This document shows positions 28,534 through 38,790 of a stretch of 64,000 bases of DNA, piece by piece (position 1 is the first letter of the stretch; every line of letters begins with the position of its first letter). The translations under genes were made by a program, and so were the position numbers. Source of the DNA: Rhizobium sp. Root1212 (GTDB lineage: Bacteria > Pseudomonadota > Alphaproteobacteria > Rhizobiales > Rhizobiaceae); the NCBI RefSeq assembly GCF_001424985.1, contig NZ_LMDA01000022.1, forward strand, positions 372,001 to 436,000. Direction: 5' to 3'. Below the pieces are notes generated by a model. The model saw nothing but the letters and a program-made list of their open reading frames with translations. It was not told the DNA's origin and searched no databases.

Positions 28534-29445
28534 GTGAACTGGATCACAAATTACGTTCGCCCGAAGATCAATTCGATGCTCGGCCGCCGCGAGGTCCCGG
28601 ACAATCTCTGGATCAAGTGCCCCGAGACCGGCGAGATGGTGTTCCATCGCGACCTTGAAGACAACAAGTGGGTTATCCCGGCCTCCGGCTATCACATGAA
28701 GATGCCGGCCAAGGCGCGTCTGAAGGACCTTTTCGACGACGGCGTCTATGAAGCCCTGCCGCAGCCCAAGGTGGCGCAGGACCCGCTGAAGTTCCGCGAT
28801 TCGAAGAAATACACCGACCGCCTGCGCGATAGCCGCGCCAAGACCGATCTGGAAGACACGATCGTTGCCGGGCTCGGCCGCGTCAAGGGCGTGAAGCTGG
28901 TTGGCGTCGTGCATGAATTCGCCTTCATGGGCGGCTCGCTCGGCATCGCCGCCGGCGAAGCGATCATCAAGGCCTTCGAGAAGGCGATTGCGGAAAAATG
29001 CCCGCTGGTGATCTTCCCGGCATCGGGTGGCGCCCGCATGCAGGAAGGCATCCTGTCGCTGATGCAGCTGCCGCGCACCACGGTTGCGGTGCAGATGCTG
29101 AAGGAAGCCGGCCTTCCCTATATCGTCGTCCTGACCAACCCGACGACGGGCGGCGTTACCGCGTCCTACGCCATGCTGGGCGATCTGCATATTGCCGAGC
29201 CGGGCGCGGAAATCTGCTTTGCCGGCAAGCGCGTCATCGAACAGACGATCCGCGAAAAGCTGCCGGAAGGCTTCCAGACCTCGGAATATCTGATGGAGCA
29301 CGGCATGGTCGACATGGTGGTCAAGCGCCACGATATCCCCGATACGCTCGCTCGCACCCTGAAGATCCTGATGAAGAAGCCGGTCGATGCCGCCAAGCTG
29401 AACGGAAGCGGCGCGGCCGTCGTGCCGTTGGCAGCCAGCGTCTGA
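28534..29445 (+). CDS. accD: Acetyl-CoA carboxylase carboxyltransferase subunit beta
   Basis: 303 aa, GTG start with AGGAG in front. With AccA it transfers the carboxyl group from biotin to acetyl-CoA to make malonyl-CoA for fatty acid synthesis. The crotonase-fold core is clear: [26 protein letters not shown] and [17 protein letters not shown]. In the N-terminal zinc-ribbon region only Cys29 remains; the positions of the other three E. coli zinc cysteines are Thr32, Ile48 and Ser51. So zinc binding seems lost. It is followed by folC after 19 bp. Confidence 0.95.
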   Translation: MNWITNYVRPKINSMLGRREVPDNLWIKCPETGEMVFHRDLEDNKWVIPASGYHMKMPAKARLKDLFDDGVYEALPQPKVAQDPLKFRDSKKYTDRLRDSRAKTDLEDTIVAGLGRVKGVKLVGVVHEFAFMGGSLGIAAGEAIIKAFEKAIAEKCPLVIFPASGGARMQEGILSLMQLPRTTVAVQMLKEAGLPYIVVLTNPTTGGVTASYAMLGDLHIAEPGAEICFAGKRVIEQTIREKLPEGFQTSEYLMEHGMVDMVVKRHDIPDTLARTLKILMKKPVDAAKLNGSGAAVVPLAASV

Positions 29446-29464
29446 TCGCAATCGGAAGAAGACC

Positions 29465-30808
29465 ATGATGACGGTTGACGTCAGCGAGGCCGGGCAGGAA
29501 ATCGAAAAACTGCTCGCCCTCCACCCTAAGGGTTTCGACCTTTCGCTCGACCGCATCACCCGGCTTCTCGACCGGCTGGGAAATCCGCAGGACCGCCTGC
29601 CGCCGGTCATTCATGTGGCCGGCACCAACGGCAAGGGCTCTGTCACCGCGTTTTCCCGGTCGATCCTCGAGGCCGCCGGCCTCAGCGTCCACGTCCACAC
29701 CTCGCCGCATCTCGTCAATTGGCATGAACGCTACCGGCTCGGCCGCAAGGGTGGGCGCGGGGAGCTGGTCTCCGATCCGGTGCTGGCCGATGCCGTGCGC
29801 CGGGTGGCGGAGGCCAATGCCGGCGAGAAGATCACCGTCTTCGAAATCCTGACGGCCGTCACTTTCGTCCTGTTTTCCGAGCATCCCGCCGATGTCGCGA
29901 TCATCGAAGTAGGGCTGGGTGGCCGCTTCGATGCGACCAATGTCATTTCTTCGCCGGCCGTTTCGGTGATCATGCCGATCTCGCTCGATCATCAGGCCTA
30001 TCTCGGCGATAGGGTCGAGCTGATTGCCGCCGAAAAGGCCGGCATCATGAAGCGCGGCCGTCCGGTGGTGATCGGCCATCAGGAAGAAGATGGCGCGCGT
30101 GACGTGCTCGTCACCACGGCCGAGCGTCTGGGTTGCCCGGTTTCGGTCTATGGCCAGGATTTCATGGCCCATGAGGAATATGGCCGGCTGATCTATCAGG
30201 ATGAGGACGGTCTTGCCGACCTGCCGCTGCCGCGCCTGCCGGGCCGTCACCAATATGCCAATTCCGCTGCTGCGATCCGCGCCGTCAAGGCCGCCGGCTT
30301 TGCGCCTTCGGAAGCCGCAATCGAAAAGGGCCTGGCATCCGTCGAATGGCCGGGCCGCCTGCAGCGCCTGACCGAGGGCCGGCTGGCTGCGATTGCACCG
30401 AAGGGCGCGGAAATCTGGGTCGATGGCGGCCATAACCCTGGCGCTGGCCAGGTCATCGCCGAAACCATGGCCAATCTGGAAGACCGCGATCCGCGGCCGC
30501 TGTTTCTGGTGATCGGCATGATCAACACCAAGGACCCGCTGGGTTACTTCAATGCCTTCAAGGGTTTGGCCGAGTACGTCTTCACCGCGCCGATCCGCGG
30601 TTCCGATGCCGGCATCGATGCGGTGGTTCTGGCTGAAGATGCGGCCTCGGCGGGCTTCAAGGCTGCGCCCGTCTCATCGGTGGCCGAGGCGCTGGCTGAA
30701 ATCAGCGATATCTTCGACAATGGCAACGGCGCGCCGCGCATCCTGATCGGCGGTTCGCTCTATCTGGTGGGTGACGTGCTCGCCGATAACGGCACCGTCC
30801 CGGCCTGA
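29465..30808 (+). CDS. folC: Bifunctional folylpolyglutamate synthase / dihydrofolate synthase
   Basis: 447 aa. It adds L-glutamate to dihydropteroate and extends folate polyglutamate tails with ATP. The Mur-ligase-type P-loop GTNGKGSVTAF is near residue 60, followed by HTSPHLVNWHER, EVGLGGRFDATN and the C-terminal WVDGGHNPGA. ATG 29465 or the adjacent ATG 29468 may be used. The accD-folC pair is conserved in many proteobacteria. It converges on trxA with a shared bidirectional terminator. Confidence 0.95.
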   Translation: MMTVDVSEAGQEIEKLLALHPKGFDLSLDRITRLLDRLGNPQDRLPPVIHVAGTNGKGSVTAFSRSILEAAGLSVHVHTSPHLVNWHERYRLGRKGGRGELVSDPVLADAVRRVAEANAGEKITVFEILTAVTFVLFSEHPADVAIIEVGLGGRFDATNVISSPAVSVIMPISLDHQAYLGDRVELIAAEKAGIMKRGRPVVIGHQEEDGARDVLVTTAERLGCPVSVYGQDFMAHEEYGRLIYQDEDGLADLPLPRLPGRHQYANSAAAIRAVKAAGFAPSEAAIEKGLASVEWPGRLQRLTEGRLAAIAPKGAEIWVDGGHNPGAGQVIAETMANLEDRDPRPLFLVIGMINTKDPLGYFNAFKGLAEYVFTAPIRGSDAGIDAVVLAEDAASAGFKAAPVSSVAEALAEISDIFDNGNGAPRILIGGSLYLVGDVLADNGTVPA

Positions 30809-30821
30809 TCCAGATACAAAA

Positions 30822-30843
30822 AAAGCCCGGTTTTCCGGGCTTT
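30822..30843. terminator. Bidirectional terminator between folC and trxA
   Basis: AAAGCCCGG (30822-30830) pairs with CCGGGCTTT (30835-30843) around TTTT, with A-rich and T-rich flanks on either side, so it can stop transcription from both convergent genes. Confidence 0.9.
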
Positions 30844-30865
30844 CTTTTTCCAGACTGGAAGCGCC

Positions 30866-31189
30866 TCAGGCTGCGGCGTTCGAAATCCACGACGACAGGG
30901 CCGTCTTCGGAGCGGCGCCAACCTTGATGTCGGCGACTTCGCCGGCCTTGAACATGGCCAGCGTCGGGATCGAGCGCACGCCGTATTGGGCGGCGAGTTC
31001 CGGGTTCTCATCGATGTTGAGCTTGACGACCTTCACCTTGCCGGCGAGTTCGTTGGAGATTTCTTCCAGGCTCGGCGCGATCATCTTGCACGGGCCGCAC
31101 CACTCGGCCCAGAAATCGACGATCACCGGCTCGGCGGCATTCAGCACTTCATCCTGAAAATTGGAGGTATCGACTTTTACGGTAGCCAT
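30866..31189 (-). CDS. trxA: Thioredoxin 1
   Basis: 107 aa from ATG 31189 with AAGGAG 6 nt upstream. It is the general cytosolic disulfide reductant. The active site WCGPC has Cys31 and Cys34; the cis-proline is in SIPTLAMF. Length and lack of extensions identify the classic TrxA. It is the last gene of the long minus-strand block, 88 bp after addA, an arrangement common in alphaproteobacteria. Confidence 0.96.
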   Translation of the reverse strand: MATVKVDTSNFQDEVLNAAEPVIVDFWAEWCGPCKMIAPSLEEISNELAGKVKVVKLNIDENPELAAQYGVRSIPTLAMFKAGEVADIKVGAAPKTALSSWISNAAA

Positions 31190-31277
31190 AGGCTGCTCCT
31201 TGGTTTCGATTCTGGCGTTCCTGGAACGGTTGTTCCTGATGTGATGGCTGAGCGCCGGATTTTCAATGTTTTCTATC

Positions 31278-34200
31278 TCACTTTGTCGCGAGCTGGACAA
31301 GACTTTGGTCGAGCATGGCTTCGCTGAGCCTGATGCATACCGGCCCTTCCGTATAGATCAACACGCATTCGAAGCGATGCTTCGGGTAAAGCGGCTGCAG
31401 GATCGCCCGGTAGACGGCCAGCTGCGCGCGATAGACGAAGGGCACGTCTTCGGCCGAGCCCGGAATCTCGCGATTGGTCTTGAAATCGGCGATGATGACA
31501 GTGTCGTCCGTCACCGCCAGCCGGTCGATGCGTCCGGAGACAGCGTGCTCGCGCTTGCCGAGTGTCAGCGTGCCCATGATCGAGACTTCGGCCCGGCTGC
31601 CGCCTAAGAAAAGCCGCTCAAGGCTTTCGTCCTCGATGACACCGAGCACGGATTGCACGAGAGCCCGGCGCTCCGCTTCCGGCCAGTCCGGCACCGATCG
31701 TTCGAGATAGCGTTCGGCCGCTGCTTTGCGCTCTTCCCTTGGCATGGCCGGCAGCATCTGCAGGAAACGGTGCAGGATCGCGCCGCGCAGCAGGGAGGTC
31801 TGCGGCACGGCCTTCTGCAGGAAGAGCGCAGAGCCCGTCTGCGGCAGGGCATCCTCTTCCACGGTGATGCCGGCGCCCGAGGGGCTGAGCGGCCTCGGCA
31901 GGCGCCGTTGCGGCGGCAGGGGTTTCGAGAGGGCGACGGGAAGACCGGGTCCGCCATCGCGATGCGCCTTGTCCTTCTTCTCCTGTGGCGTGGAAACATC
32001 TTTTGGCGCGGAAACCTGCCAGCGATAGCCGGCCCATTCCTGCCCGCCGGCCTTGAAGGTCCACGGCGTGCTGCGGCCCTTCTCATCAGCGGAAAGGCTG
32101 GATGTGACCATGGCATGCCAGCTGTCGGCATTGGCGCGCTTGCCTTGATAGCCGCAGATGACCAGCCGATCGGCAGCCCGCGTCATGCCGACATAAAGAA
32201 GCCGGCGATATTCTTCCTCGGCGGCCTGTTTCAACCGCTCGGTATCGGCATCGATCAGGCTGTTTGAGGACGCGCCCGGCGGCCGCCAGACCGGCACATC
32301 GGCAGCGCCCGGCCGGTCGATGACGGGGGGAAGGGTGCGCAAGCCAGAAACATGCTGCGCATTGAAGGCCTTACCGGAACCATCGACGAGGAAGACGACC
32401 GGCGCCTCCAGCCCCTTGGCGGCGTGCACGGTCATGATGCGGACTTCGTTGCGCTCCTTGTCCTGCTCGCGCTTGACGGTCGGCGCTTCCATTTCGAGGC
32501 CGGAAATGAAGCTTTGCAGGCCGGGCAGACCGTTTTTCTCGTGATCGAGCGCGAAGGTCAGGAATTCGTCGATGATGTCGCCGACCTCGCTGCCGAGCCG
32601 CCCCAGAAACGCTGCCCGTCCGCCATCCTGCCCGAGGATACGGGCATAGAAATCATAGACCGGCAGCTCCCGCGAAAGTGCGATATAGCGCTCCAGCCGC
32701 TTGACGAGATCGCCATAGGGCGCCTGTTCGTGAAGGCTGCGCAAATGCTGCCAGACATTGGTGCCATCAGGCCGCTCGGCGAGGGCTGCGACATGCTCTT
32801 CCGAGAGATCGAAGAGCGGACTTTTCAGGATCGACGCCAGCGACAGGTCGTCTTCCGGCAAAAGCACGAAATGGCCGAGCGCCGTCAGGTCCTGCACGGC
32901 GATATGGCTGGTCAGCACCAGCCGGTCGGCTCCGGCGACGGGAATGTCGCGCCGGGTTTTCAGTGCCCGCGTCAGGGCGTTGACGAAGGCATCGCGCTTG
33001 CGCACCAGCACGATCACATCGCCCGGCTGCATCGGGCGCGGTACGCCCCTCTCGATCACCGTTTCGGTGCCGATCCAGTCGGCAAGCGTGGCGGCGATGC
33101 GTTGCGCCAGGATATTGGCGGGTGCATCTTCCGGCGTCGCGTCAAAGGCGGCCGTCCATTCCTCTTCATGGATGGTTTCGGCAGGCACGATCGTTTCCCA
33201 GACATCGACGACGCCGGCCTGGCCGATGCGGTTCGAGGCATGCACGACCGGCTCGTTGCGGGCGCTGAGACCTTTTGCATGGGCGGGATTGTCGAAGACG
33301 GCATCGACGGCGGACAGCACATCCTCGGTCGAGCGAAAGGAAAGCTGCAGGCGGATGGGGCTGAAGGCGCTGCCGCTTTCGCGCACCCGCCGTTCGGTGG
33401 CTGTGCTTTCATCTGAGAAACGTTCGGGACGCGCGCCCTGGAAGGAATAGATCGACTGTTTCTCGTCCCCCACCGCAAACATGGTGCGATGGGTGCCGCG
33501 CGCGGTTTCGCCGGAAAAGAAATCCTCCGCCAGCGACTGAATGATTGTCCATTGCACCGGGCTCGTATCCTGCGCTTCGTCGACGAGGATATGGTCGATG
33601 CCCTGATCGAGCTTGTAATGCACCCAGGCGCCGACATCGGCGCGGGACAGCAGCGCAGCGGTGCGGTTGATCAGGTCGTCGAAATCGAGTTGGCTGCGGG
33701 TTTTCTTGATGTCCTCGTAGTCATGGTTCAGCCGTTCGGCGAGGATCAGTGCCGCATGGGTCGCCTCGAACATCGCGACGAGATTGAGCCGGTCGATGGT
33801 TTCCATAAGGCGGTCGCGGGCCGCGAAAACGATGGGTTCCAGATCGGGCACGCTCTTGCGCATGGCGGCGGAAAACAGGCCGGAATCGGCCTTCGGCTTG
33901 CCGCTGCCGGTATAGAAAGCCGAACGCAGCAGATCGAAGCGTTGCAGCGGATCGGACGTTCCGGCCGTGCCACGCAGGTTTTCCGCCACTTCCGAAACCT
34001 TCGCGCCACCAGAGGCGGCAGCAGCAGAGAGATAACGCTCCAGCGCCGCGCCGCTCAGCGGATCGAGCGGCCAAAGGTTGGCGATAAGCGTCTGCGAACT
34101 TTCGTCCGGTCCGATGCCGAGCGCTTCGCGGAGCGCGCTATCGATGCCGCCCTCCGCCTCGGCCAGAAAGGCCTGAAGCTTCGTCCTGCTGGCGACGATC

Positions 34201-34823
34201 GCCGTCAGCAGCTTTTCAAGGCCGGTATCGTCGGCAAGGTCAAGCACGGTGGCGAAGGCCTGCGCTAGTTCCGGATCGTCCTCGCTGGCCGTCGCCGTCA
34301 AAAGCGCGCGGCGGGCATCGGCCAGCAGCGTCGCCGATGCCCGGTCGTCCAGCACCGAAAAATGCCCGGCGACATTGGCTTCGAGCGGGAATTGATGCAG
34401 CAGCGCCTCGCAGAAGGCGTGGATCGTCTGGATCTTCAGGCCGCCCGGCGTTTCCAGCGCCCGCGCGAAAAGGCGTCGCGCCTCCTGCCGCTTGAAGAGA
34501 GACGGTCTTTCACCTTCGATTGCTTCGATGCGGGCGTCGAGCGCGTCGTCATCGAGCGTCACCCATTCGGCAAGCCGCTCGAACACCCGGTTCGACATTT
34601 CCGATGCGGCGGCCTTGGTATAGGTGAGGCATAGGATTGCCGAGGGCCGGCATCCCGAGAGCAGAAGCCTGATCACGCGCTGCGTCAGCACATGGGTCTT
34701 GCCCGAACCGGCATTGGCCGACACCCAGGCGGAGCGCGCAGGGTCGGACGCCTCCGCCTGCTTGGCCGATGTCCAGTCCAGCCAGCCCTTGGGGCTGAGA
34801 TCGTTGGGCGAAAGTTCAGCCAT
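31278..34823 (-). CDS. addA: Double-strand break repair helicase-nuclease AddA
   Basis: 1181 aa from ATG 34823. It is the UvrD-like 3'-5' helicase with a C-terminal RecB-type nuclease, acting with AddB to resect DNA ends for RecA loading. Walker [12 protein letters not shown] (near residue 38), [11 protein letters not shown] (Walker B region), [14 protein letters not shown] and [14 protein letters not shown] mark the helicase; [12 protein letters not shown] near the C-terminus marks the nuclease. A GAGG lies 9 nt before ATG 34823; ATG 34832 is an alternative. The start overlaps the end of addB, indicating coupled synthesis. Confidence 0.95.
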   Translation of the reverse strand: MAELSPNDLSPKGWLDWTSAKQAEASDPARSAWVSANAGSGKTHVLTQRVIRLLLSGCRPSAILCLTYTKAAASEMSNRVFERLAEWVTLDDDALDARIEAIEGERPSLFKRQEARRLFARALETPGGLKIQTIHAFCEALLHQFPLEANVAGHFSVLDDRASATLLADARRALLTATASEDDPELAQAFATVLDLADDTGLEKLLTAIVASRTKLQAFLAEAEGGIDSALREALGIGPDESSQTLIANLWPLDPLSGAALERYLSAAAASGGAKVSEVAENLRGTAGTSDPLQRFDLLRSAFYTGSGKPKADSGLFSAAMRKSVPDLEPIVFAARDRLMETIDRLNLVAMFEATHAALILAERLNHDYEDIKKTRSQLDFDDLINRTAALLSRADVGAWVHYKLDQGIDHILVDEAQDTSPVQWTIIQSLAEDFFSGETARGTHRTMFAVGDEKQSIYSFQGARPERFSDESTATERRVRESGSAFSPIRLQLSFRSTEDVLSAVDAVFDNPAHAKGLSARNEPVVHASNRIGQAGVVDVWETIVPAETIHEEEWTAAFDATPEDAPANILAQRIAATLADWIGTETVIERGVPRPMQPGDVIVLVRKRDAFVNALTRALKTRRDIPVAGADRLVLTSHIAVQDLTALGHFVLLPEDDLSLASILKSPLFDLSEEHVAALAERPDGTNVWQHLRSLHEQAPYGDLVKRLERYIALSRELPVYDFYARILGQDGGRAAFLGRLGSEVGDIIDEFLTFALDHEKNGLPGLQSFISGLEMEAPTVKREQDKERNEVRIMTVHAAKGLEAPVVFLVDGSGKAFNAQHVSGLRTLPPVIDRPGAADVPVWRPPGASSNSLIDADTERLKQAAEEEYRRLLYVGMTRAADRLVICGYQGKRANADSWHAMVTSSLSADEKGRSTPWTFKAGGQEWAGYRWQVSAPKDVSTPQEKKDKAHRDGGPGLPVALSKPLPPQRRLPRPLSPSGAGITVEEDALPQTGSALFLQKAVPQTSLLRGAILHRFLQMLPAMPREERKAAAERYLERSVPDWPEAERRALVQSVLGVIEDESLERLFLGGSRAEVSIMGTLTLGKREHAVSGRIDRLAVTDDTVIIADFKTNREIPGSAEDVPFVYRAQLAVYRAILQPLYPKHRFECVLIYTEGPVCIRLSEAMLDQSLVQLATK

Positions 34824-37800
34824 CGTTGCCATCCTCGTCGCCATCGGCGGTCGCCCATTCGGCGACGCGGGCCAGATGGTCGTATTCGCCGCCATAATCG
34901 CGTTCCTTTTGCACGATCAGCCGCGATGCGAAGCCGTATTTGCCGCTGCGCAGCGCCAGAAGCAGGCCGATCAGCTCGCGCAACGATTCCTCCGCCAGTT
35001 GATCGGCCGATTTCGTTTCGACGCCGGCGCGGCTTGCGCCTTCGTTGTTGACCTCCTCGGACTTAAAACGATCGCCAGGCTTCAGCCGGACATAGACGAG
35101 CGACTGTGGCTCCTTGCGGCCGATCTTCGGGAAGGCCCCGGCCTTCAGGGCGGCGGCTTCCAGGGCAAGCTGCGGGTCGAGCAGCGTGCGGGCTTCCCTG
35201 ACCGACGGGCTGGAGCCGGTCTTGTAGTCGAGGATGACAGCCGTGCCGTCGTTCAGAATATCGATGCGGTCCGCAATGCCCGTCAGCTTGATGTCGCCGA
35301 CGCCGAGCGGCAAGGTCGCGTAAAGCTCGAGGAAGGATTGCTTGATCGAACCCCTGCGTCCTGCCTCCCAGGCAAGGAAGGCCTTGCCGACAGCCGCAAA
35401 GCGGGGGCGCCAGACGACATCGATATGGGGCGGCAGGGCCTGTTCGTCGAAGGCTTCTTTCAGGATACGGTCCATCGTGGCGGCGGCTTGCGGAGACGAT
35501 GGCTCAAGATCTTCGGCAATGAAACGCTCGACGATCTTGTGGTAGAGCGTGCCGCGCTCCGCCGCACCGGGATCGCGATTGAAGGGATCGAGCGGGTTAA
35601 GGCGCAAAACGCGCCGCGCGTAAACGGCATAAGGGTCGCGGCGCAGTCGGCTCACTTCACTGAAGGAATAGCTTCGGGGCTGCAGTTCCACCGGTGGTCT
35701 CGGTTCGGGGCGTTTGGCCAGTTCCTGCTGCCCGCCGTCATCCAGCATGCCCGCCCAGCCGGCATAGTCGCGGCCATTGGCGCGCAGCTCCGCCGCAAGC
35801 TCTTCACCACCGACCGCCAGCAACCGCTGCAGCCAGCGTGAGGCGACGGTCGGGGTGGCGCCCTTGCGCATGGCGCGGGTCAGCACCAGCCGCCGCGTGC
35901 CGCACGCCATCTGGAAATCGTGCGCGAGCTGGCCGATGCGCCGTTCCGGCGGCTCCAGCCCCATCGTCGTCTTCATCGTGCGCGACAGGAAGGGGTCGTT
36001 GGCCGTCTGGCCCGGCCATGTTCCCTCATTCAGGCCGCCGAGCACGACGAGATCGACACTCTGCAGGCGCGATTCCATCGCACCGAAGATGAAGACGCGG
36101 GGATGGCGCATGGAGCGCGGCTTGATGGCTTCGCTGACCATCAGCGCTTCCATCACATCGCTCCATTGCGGCCCATCGGCGGAAAGCTGGCCATCCGTTT
36201 CGATGATCGCGCGCAAGAGGTTTGCCAGGGCTTCACCGGCTTCGCCGCTCCAGAGGTCGGCGAGGCTTCGGTCCGCGTCGATGGCGATCGCTTCCAGCGC
36301 TTCGCCGGTTCGCTTTGCCCAGTCGGAGAGCGTCAGCGTGGTCGTCAAGCCGCGGCCGCTGCGATGACGGCCGACAAGCGTGCCGGTCAGCGGCTCGACA
36401 GCCTTGCCAATCGCTCGAGAAAAATCCCGCGCCGCGTCGATATCCTCCTCGGTGATGGCGCTCTTCCACTCCGGCTGGTGGCGTTCCGTCACGCGGCGGG
36501 CAAGAGCCTGATCGAGCAGGCTTCCCAGTTCCGAGAGATCGACGCTGCCGGTGCCGCCGCGCAGCGCCAGCCGTTCAAGCACGCTCGTTGCCCGACGAGC
36601 GATATCGGTCGGCTGGCCGAAGCGTGCGAGAGGATGCTTGAGCAGCGCCGTTACCGCAACGGGATCGCCGGGGCGCAGGCTTGCTTCGAGAACGAGGCGC
36701 GTGAGGCTGCCGGCCGGTGTGGCCGACAAGGGCGTGCCGGCCGAATCGTCGGCTTCGATGCCGAAGCGCAGCAGCTCGGCGGCGACCCGGCGGGCAAGGT
36801 CGCGGTCGGGCGTGATCAGCGCTGCCTGACTATTCTCATCGCCTTCCAGCGCAAGGCGAAGCGCAATGGCGATGGCGGTTGCTTCTTCCCGCTCATTGGC
36901 GGTTTCGATCAGGGCGGCGTCCTTGAAGGCGGCGCGCAGCCTTGTGGGGTCGGTGTCGCGTTGCAGGTCCATCCAGGCGCTGGTCGCCTGCACCGGCAGC
37001 AGCGCGTGGGAAAGGATTTCGCTCCGATAGGCGAGATCGCCTTCGGCCTCCGCAAGGCTCGGGATTTCGCTGCGATCGAGACCCATGCGCTTCAACAGAC
37101 GGAAGAAGCCGTATTGCGGATGACTGCGGCTCGACGGGTCCGGTCGGCCAGTGTCGCCGATGGCCTCGGGAACGATCTGGTTCCACTCGGCTTCGCTCAT
37201 CGTCTGGTCGAGGCCGGGCAGGACGATGGTACCGTTCGGCAGTTTTTGTACGGCAGCGATTAGGGCGGCGGTGGCGGGGATGGAGCCGGTGGAGCCTGCG
37301 ATGATAATCGGTCCCGTCACCTTGCCGGCGGCGATGCGCTGGCTTTCTGCGTCGAGGATGGCATTGCGATGGCGGGCGGGGGAAGATTGGTGCAGCTCTT
37401 CCAGCCGCGCCGGCCAGTAGGTGCGAGCGATCTTCAGGAATTCCAACGTCAGCTGCCACCACAGCGCATGGTCGGCATTCTGCAGGTTATCCAGTGCTTC
37501 CCAATCCAGCTCTTCCGTTTCCATCGCATCGATGATGTCGGCGAGATTGCGGGCGAGCCAGATGGCGTCGGCCGGGCTTGCCGGCGCGATCAGCGGGCTT
37601 TCGGAATGGATGTCGAGCACGATCTTCGGCAGCTGGTTGCGCCAGGCGAGTATCAGCCGGCCGAGCTCGATCAGCCGCGCGGTGCCGGGAAGCGGCGGGG
37701 CAAGGTCGAGGATAACAGGGATTTCGGCATCGAAGAAGCCGCTGTCGTCGTCGGTCTCACCGAGTGCGCGGATGACCGGCAGGATCGCCGAGCGGCCGCC

Positions 37801-38004
37801 GAGGTGATCGACCAGTTCGGAGCGCAGCACGCGGGCGGAACGGCGGGTCGGCACGAAAATCGTGATGCCGGCCAACGCCAGCGGATCGGCCTCGTCATAT
37901 CTGTAGCCGGCAATCAATCTTCCATCGCAGAGCGACTGGACGAGCGTTTTCAGGAACGGTCGCCCGGCAGGAATGGTGAAGACGTTGCGGGCGGGGGCCA
38001 CCAT
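34816..38004 (-). CDS. addB: Double-strand break repair protein AddB (alphaproteobacterial type)
   Basis: 1062 aa from ATG 38004. It is the partner of AddA, with a C-terminal nuclease domain (TGIADRIDILNDG, AVILDYKTGSSPSV) that cuts the other strand. The N-terminal region has PAGRPFLKTLV where other AddB proteins carry a Walker A, so ATP binding is probably absent. The nuclease region from the SFSEVSRLRRDPY segment to the C-terminus has no cysteine, so the Fe-S cluster of Bacillus AddB cannot form. It begins 1 bp after the stop of the nucleotidyltransferase gene and overlaps addA. Confidence 0.94.
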   Translation of the reverse strand: MVAPARNVFTIPAGRPFLKTLVQSLCDGRLIAGYRYDEADPLALAGITIFVPTRRSARVLRSELVDHLGGRSAILPVIRALGETDDDSGFFDAEIPVILDLAPPLPGTARLIELGRLILAWRNQLPKIVLDIHSESPLIAPASPADAIWLARNLADIIDAMETEELDWEALDNLQNADHALWWQLTLEFLKIARTYWPARLEELHQSSPARHRNAILDAESQRIAAGKVTGPIIIAGSTGSIPATAALIAAVQKLPNGTIVLPGLDQTMSEAEWNQIVPEAIGDTGRPDPSSRSHPQYGFFRLLKRMGLDRSEIPSLAEAEGDLAYRSEILSHALLPVQATSAWMDLQRDTDPTRLRAAFKDAALIETANEREEATAIAIALRLALEGDENSQAALITPDRDLARRVAAELLRFGIEADDSAGTPLSATPAGSLTRLVLEASLRPGDPVAVTALLKHPLARFGQPTDIARRATSVLERLALRGGTGSVDLSELGSLLDQALARRVTERHQPEWKSAITEEDIDAARDFSRAIGKAVEPLTGTLVGRHRSGRGLTTTLTLSDWAKRTGEALEAIAIDADRSLADLWSGEAGEALANLLRAIIETDGQLSADGPQWSDVMEALMVSEAIKPRSMRHPRVFIFGAMESRLQSVDLVVLGGLNEGTWPGQTANDPFLSRTMKTTMGLEPPERRIGQLAHDFQMACGTRRLVLTRAMRKGATPTVASRWLQRLLAVGGEELAAELRANGRDYAGWAGMLDDGGQQELAKRPEPRPPVELQPRSYSFSEVSRLRRDPYAVYARRVLRLNPLDPFNRDPGAAERGTLYHKIVERFIAEDLEPSSPQAAATMDRILKEAFDEQALPPHIDVVWRPRFAAVGKAFLAWEAGRRGSIKQSFLELYATLPLGVGDIKLTGIADRIDILNDGTAVILDYKTGSSPSVREARTLLDPQLALEAAALKAGAFPKIGRKEPQSLVYVRLKPGDRFKSEEVNNEGASRAGVETKSADQLAEESLRELIGLLLALRSGKYGFASRLIVQKERDYGGEYDHLARVAEWATADGDEDGNDG

Positions 38005-38005
38005 G

Positions 38006-38728
38006 TCAGGCCCCGTTGCCGAAGCGGGCGATGGCCTCTTCGGCAAGGCCGATCGCCTCGGGTGTGCCGACCGTCAACCAGTGGCCTTCGAGCACGATGC
38101 CGTAAAGCCGCCCGCGTTCGATCGCCTTGTCGAAATAGATGTTGAGATTGAAGGCATCCGTGGGGGCGTCGTCGAACAGGCGCGAATCGAGCGCGATGGC
38201 ACCCGCATAGACAACTGGCTGCGGCATGCCCTTCTGATAGCGTGTCAGCCGGCCATCGGGCGCGAGAGAAAAATCGAGCTTGCCGTTGTGCCCGGTCGTG
38301 TCCTCGTTGCGGACGCAGAGCAGCGCCATATCCATCTTTTCAGGATCGAAGAAGGAGATGAGGCGGTCGAGATTGGAGGATTTTTCGCCCACCCAGAAAA
38401 GATCGGCGTTCATAACGAGGACAGGACCGTCTTCCAGAAGCGACAGGCCTTTGACCAGCCCACCGCCGGAATTCATCAGTCGGTCGCGTTCGTCCGAGAT
38501 CAGGATTTCTGGCTCTGCCCGCTCCTTGAGATGATTCTCCATCTGGTCGGCGAAGTGATGCACATTGACCGCCGCCGTGGTGATGCCGGCCGCCTGCAGC
38601 AGGTCGAGCACGTAATCGATCATCGGCCGTCCCGCGATCTTCACCAGTGGCTTCGGCATCGTGTCGGTGATCGGGCGCAGTCGGGTGCCGAGGCCGGCGG
38701 CAAGCACCATGGCGTTGTGAATGGGCAT
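38006..38728 (-). CDS. murU: MurU-type sugar-1-phosphate nucleotidyltransferase
   Basis: 240 aa from ATG 38728. The N-terminal signature AMVLAAGLGTRLRPITDTMPKPLV, VMNADLFW and LTVGTPEAIGLAE identify a short nucleotidyltransferase. Orphan members are often called mannose-1-phosphate guanylyltransferases, but the neighbouring AmgK-type kinase domain makes N-acetylmuramate-1-phosphate uridylyltransferase (MurU) the better guess: in Pseudomonas, AmgK and MurU recycle MurNAc to UDP-MurNAc. An in-frame extension to 38815 overlaps the upstream gene and is unlikely. The symbol rests on context. Confidence 0.78.
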   Translation of the reverse strand: MPIHNAMVLAAGLGTRLRPITDTMPKPLVKIAGRPMIDYVLDLLQAAGITTAAVNVHHFADQMENHLKERAEPEILISDERDRLMNSGGGLVKGLSLLEDGPVLVMNADLFWVGEKSSNLDRLISFFDPEKMDMALLCVRNEDTTGHNGKLDFSLAPDGRLTRYQKGMPQPVVYAGAIALDSRLFDDAPTDAFNLNIYFDKAIERGRLYGIVLEGHWLTVGTPEAIGLAEEAIARFGNGA

Positions 38729-38790
38729 GAAGAGGTCCGAATTGATGTTCTTGATTCGGACTCTATAACATTGCGCTTCGATTTGAAGGT

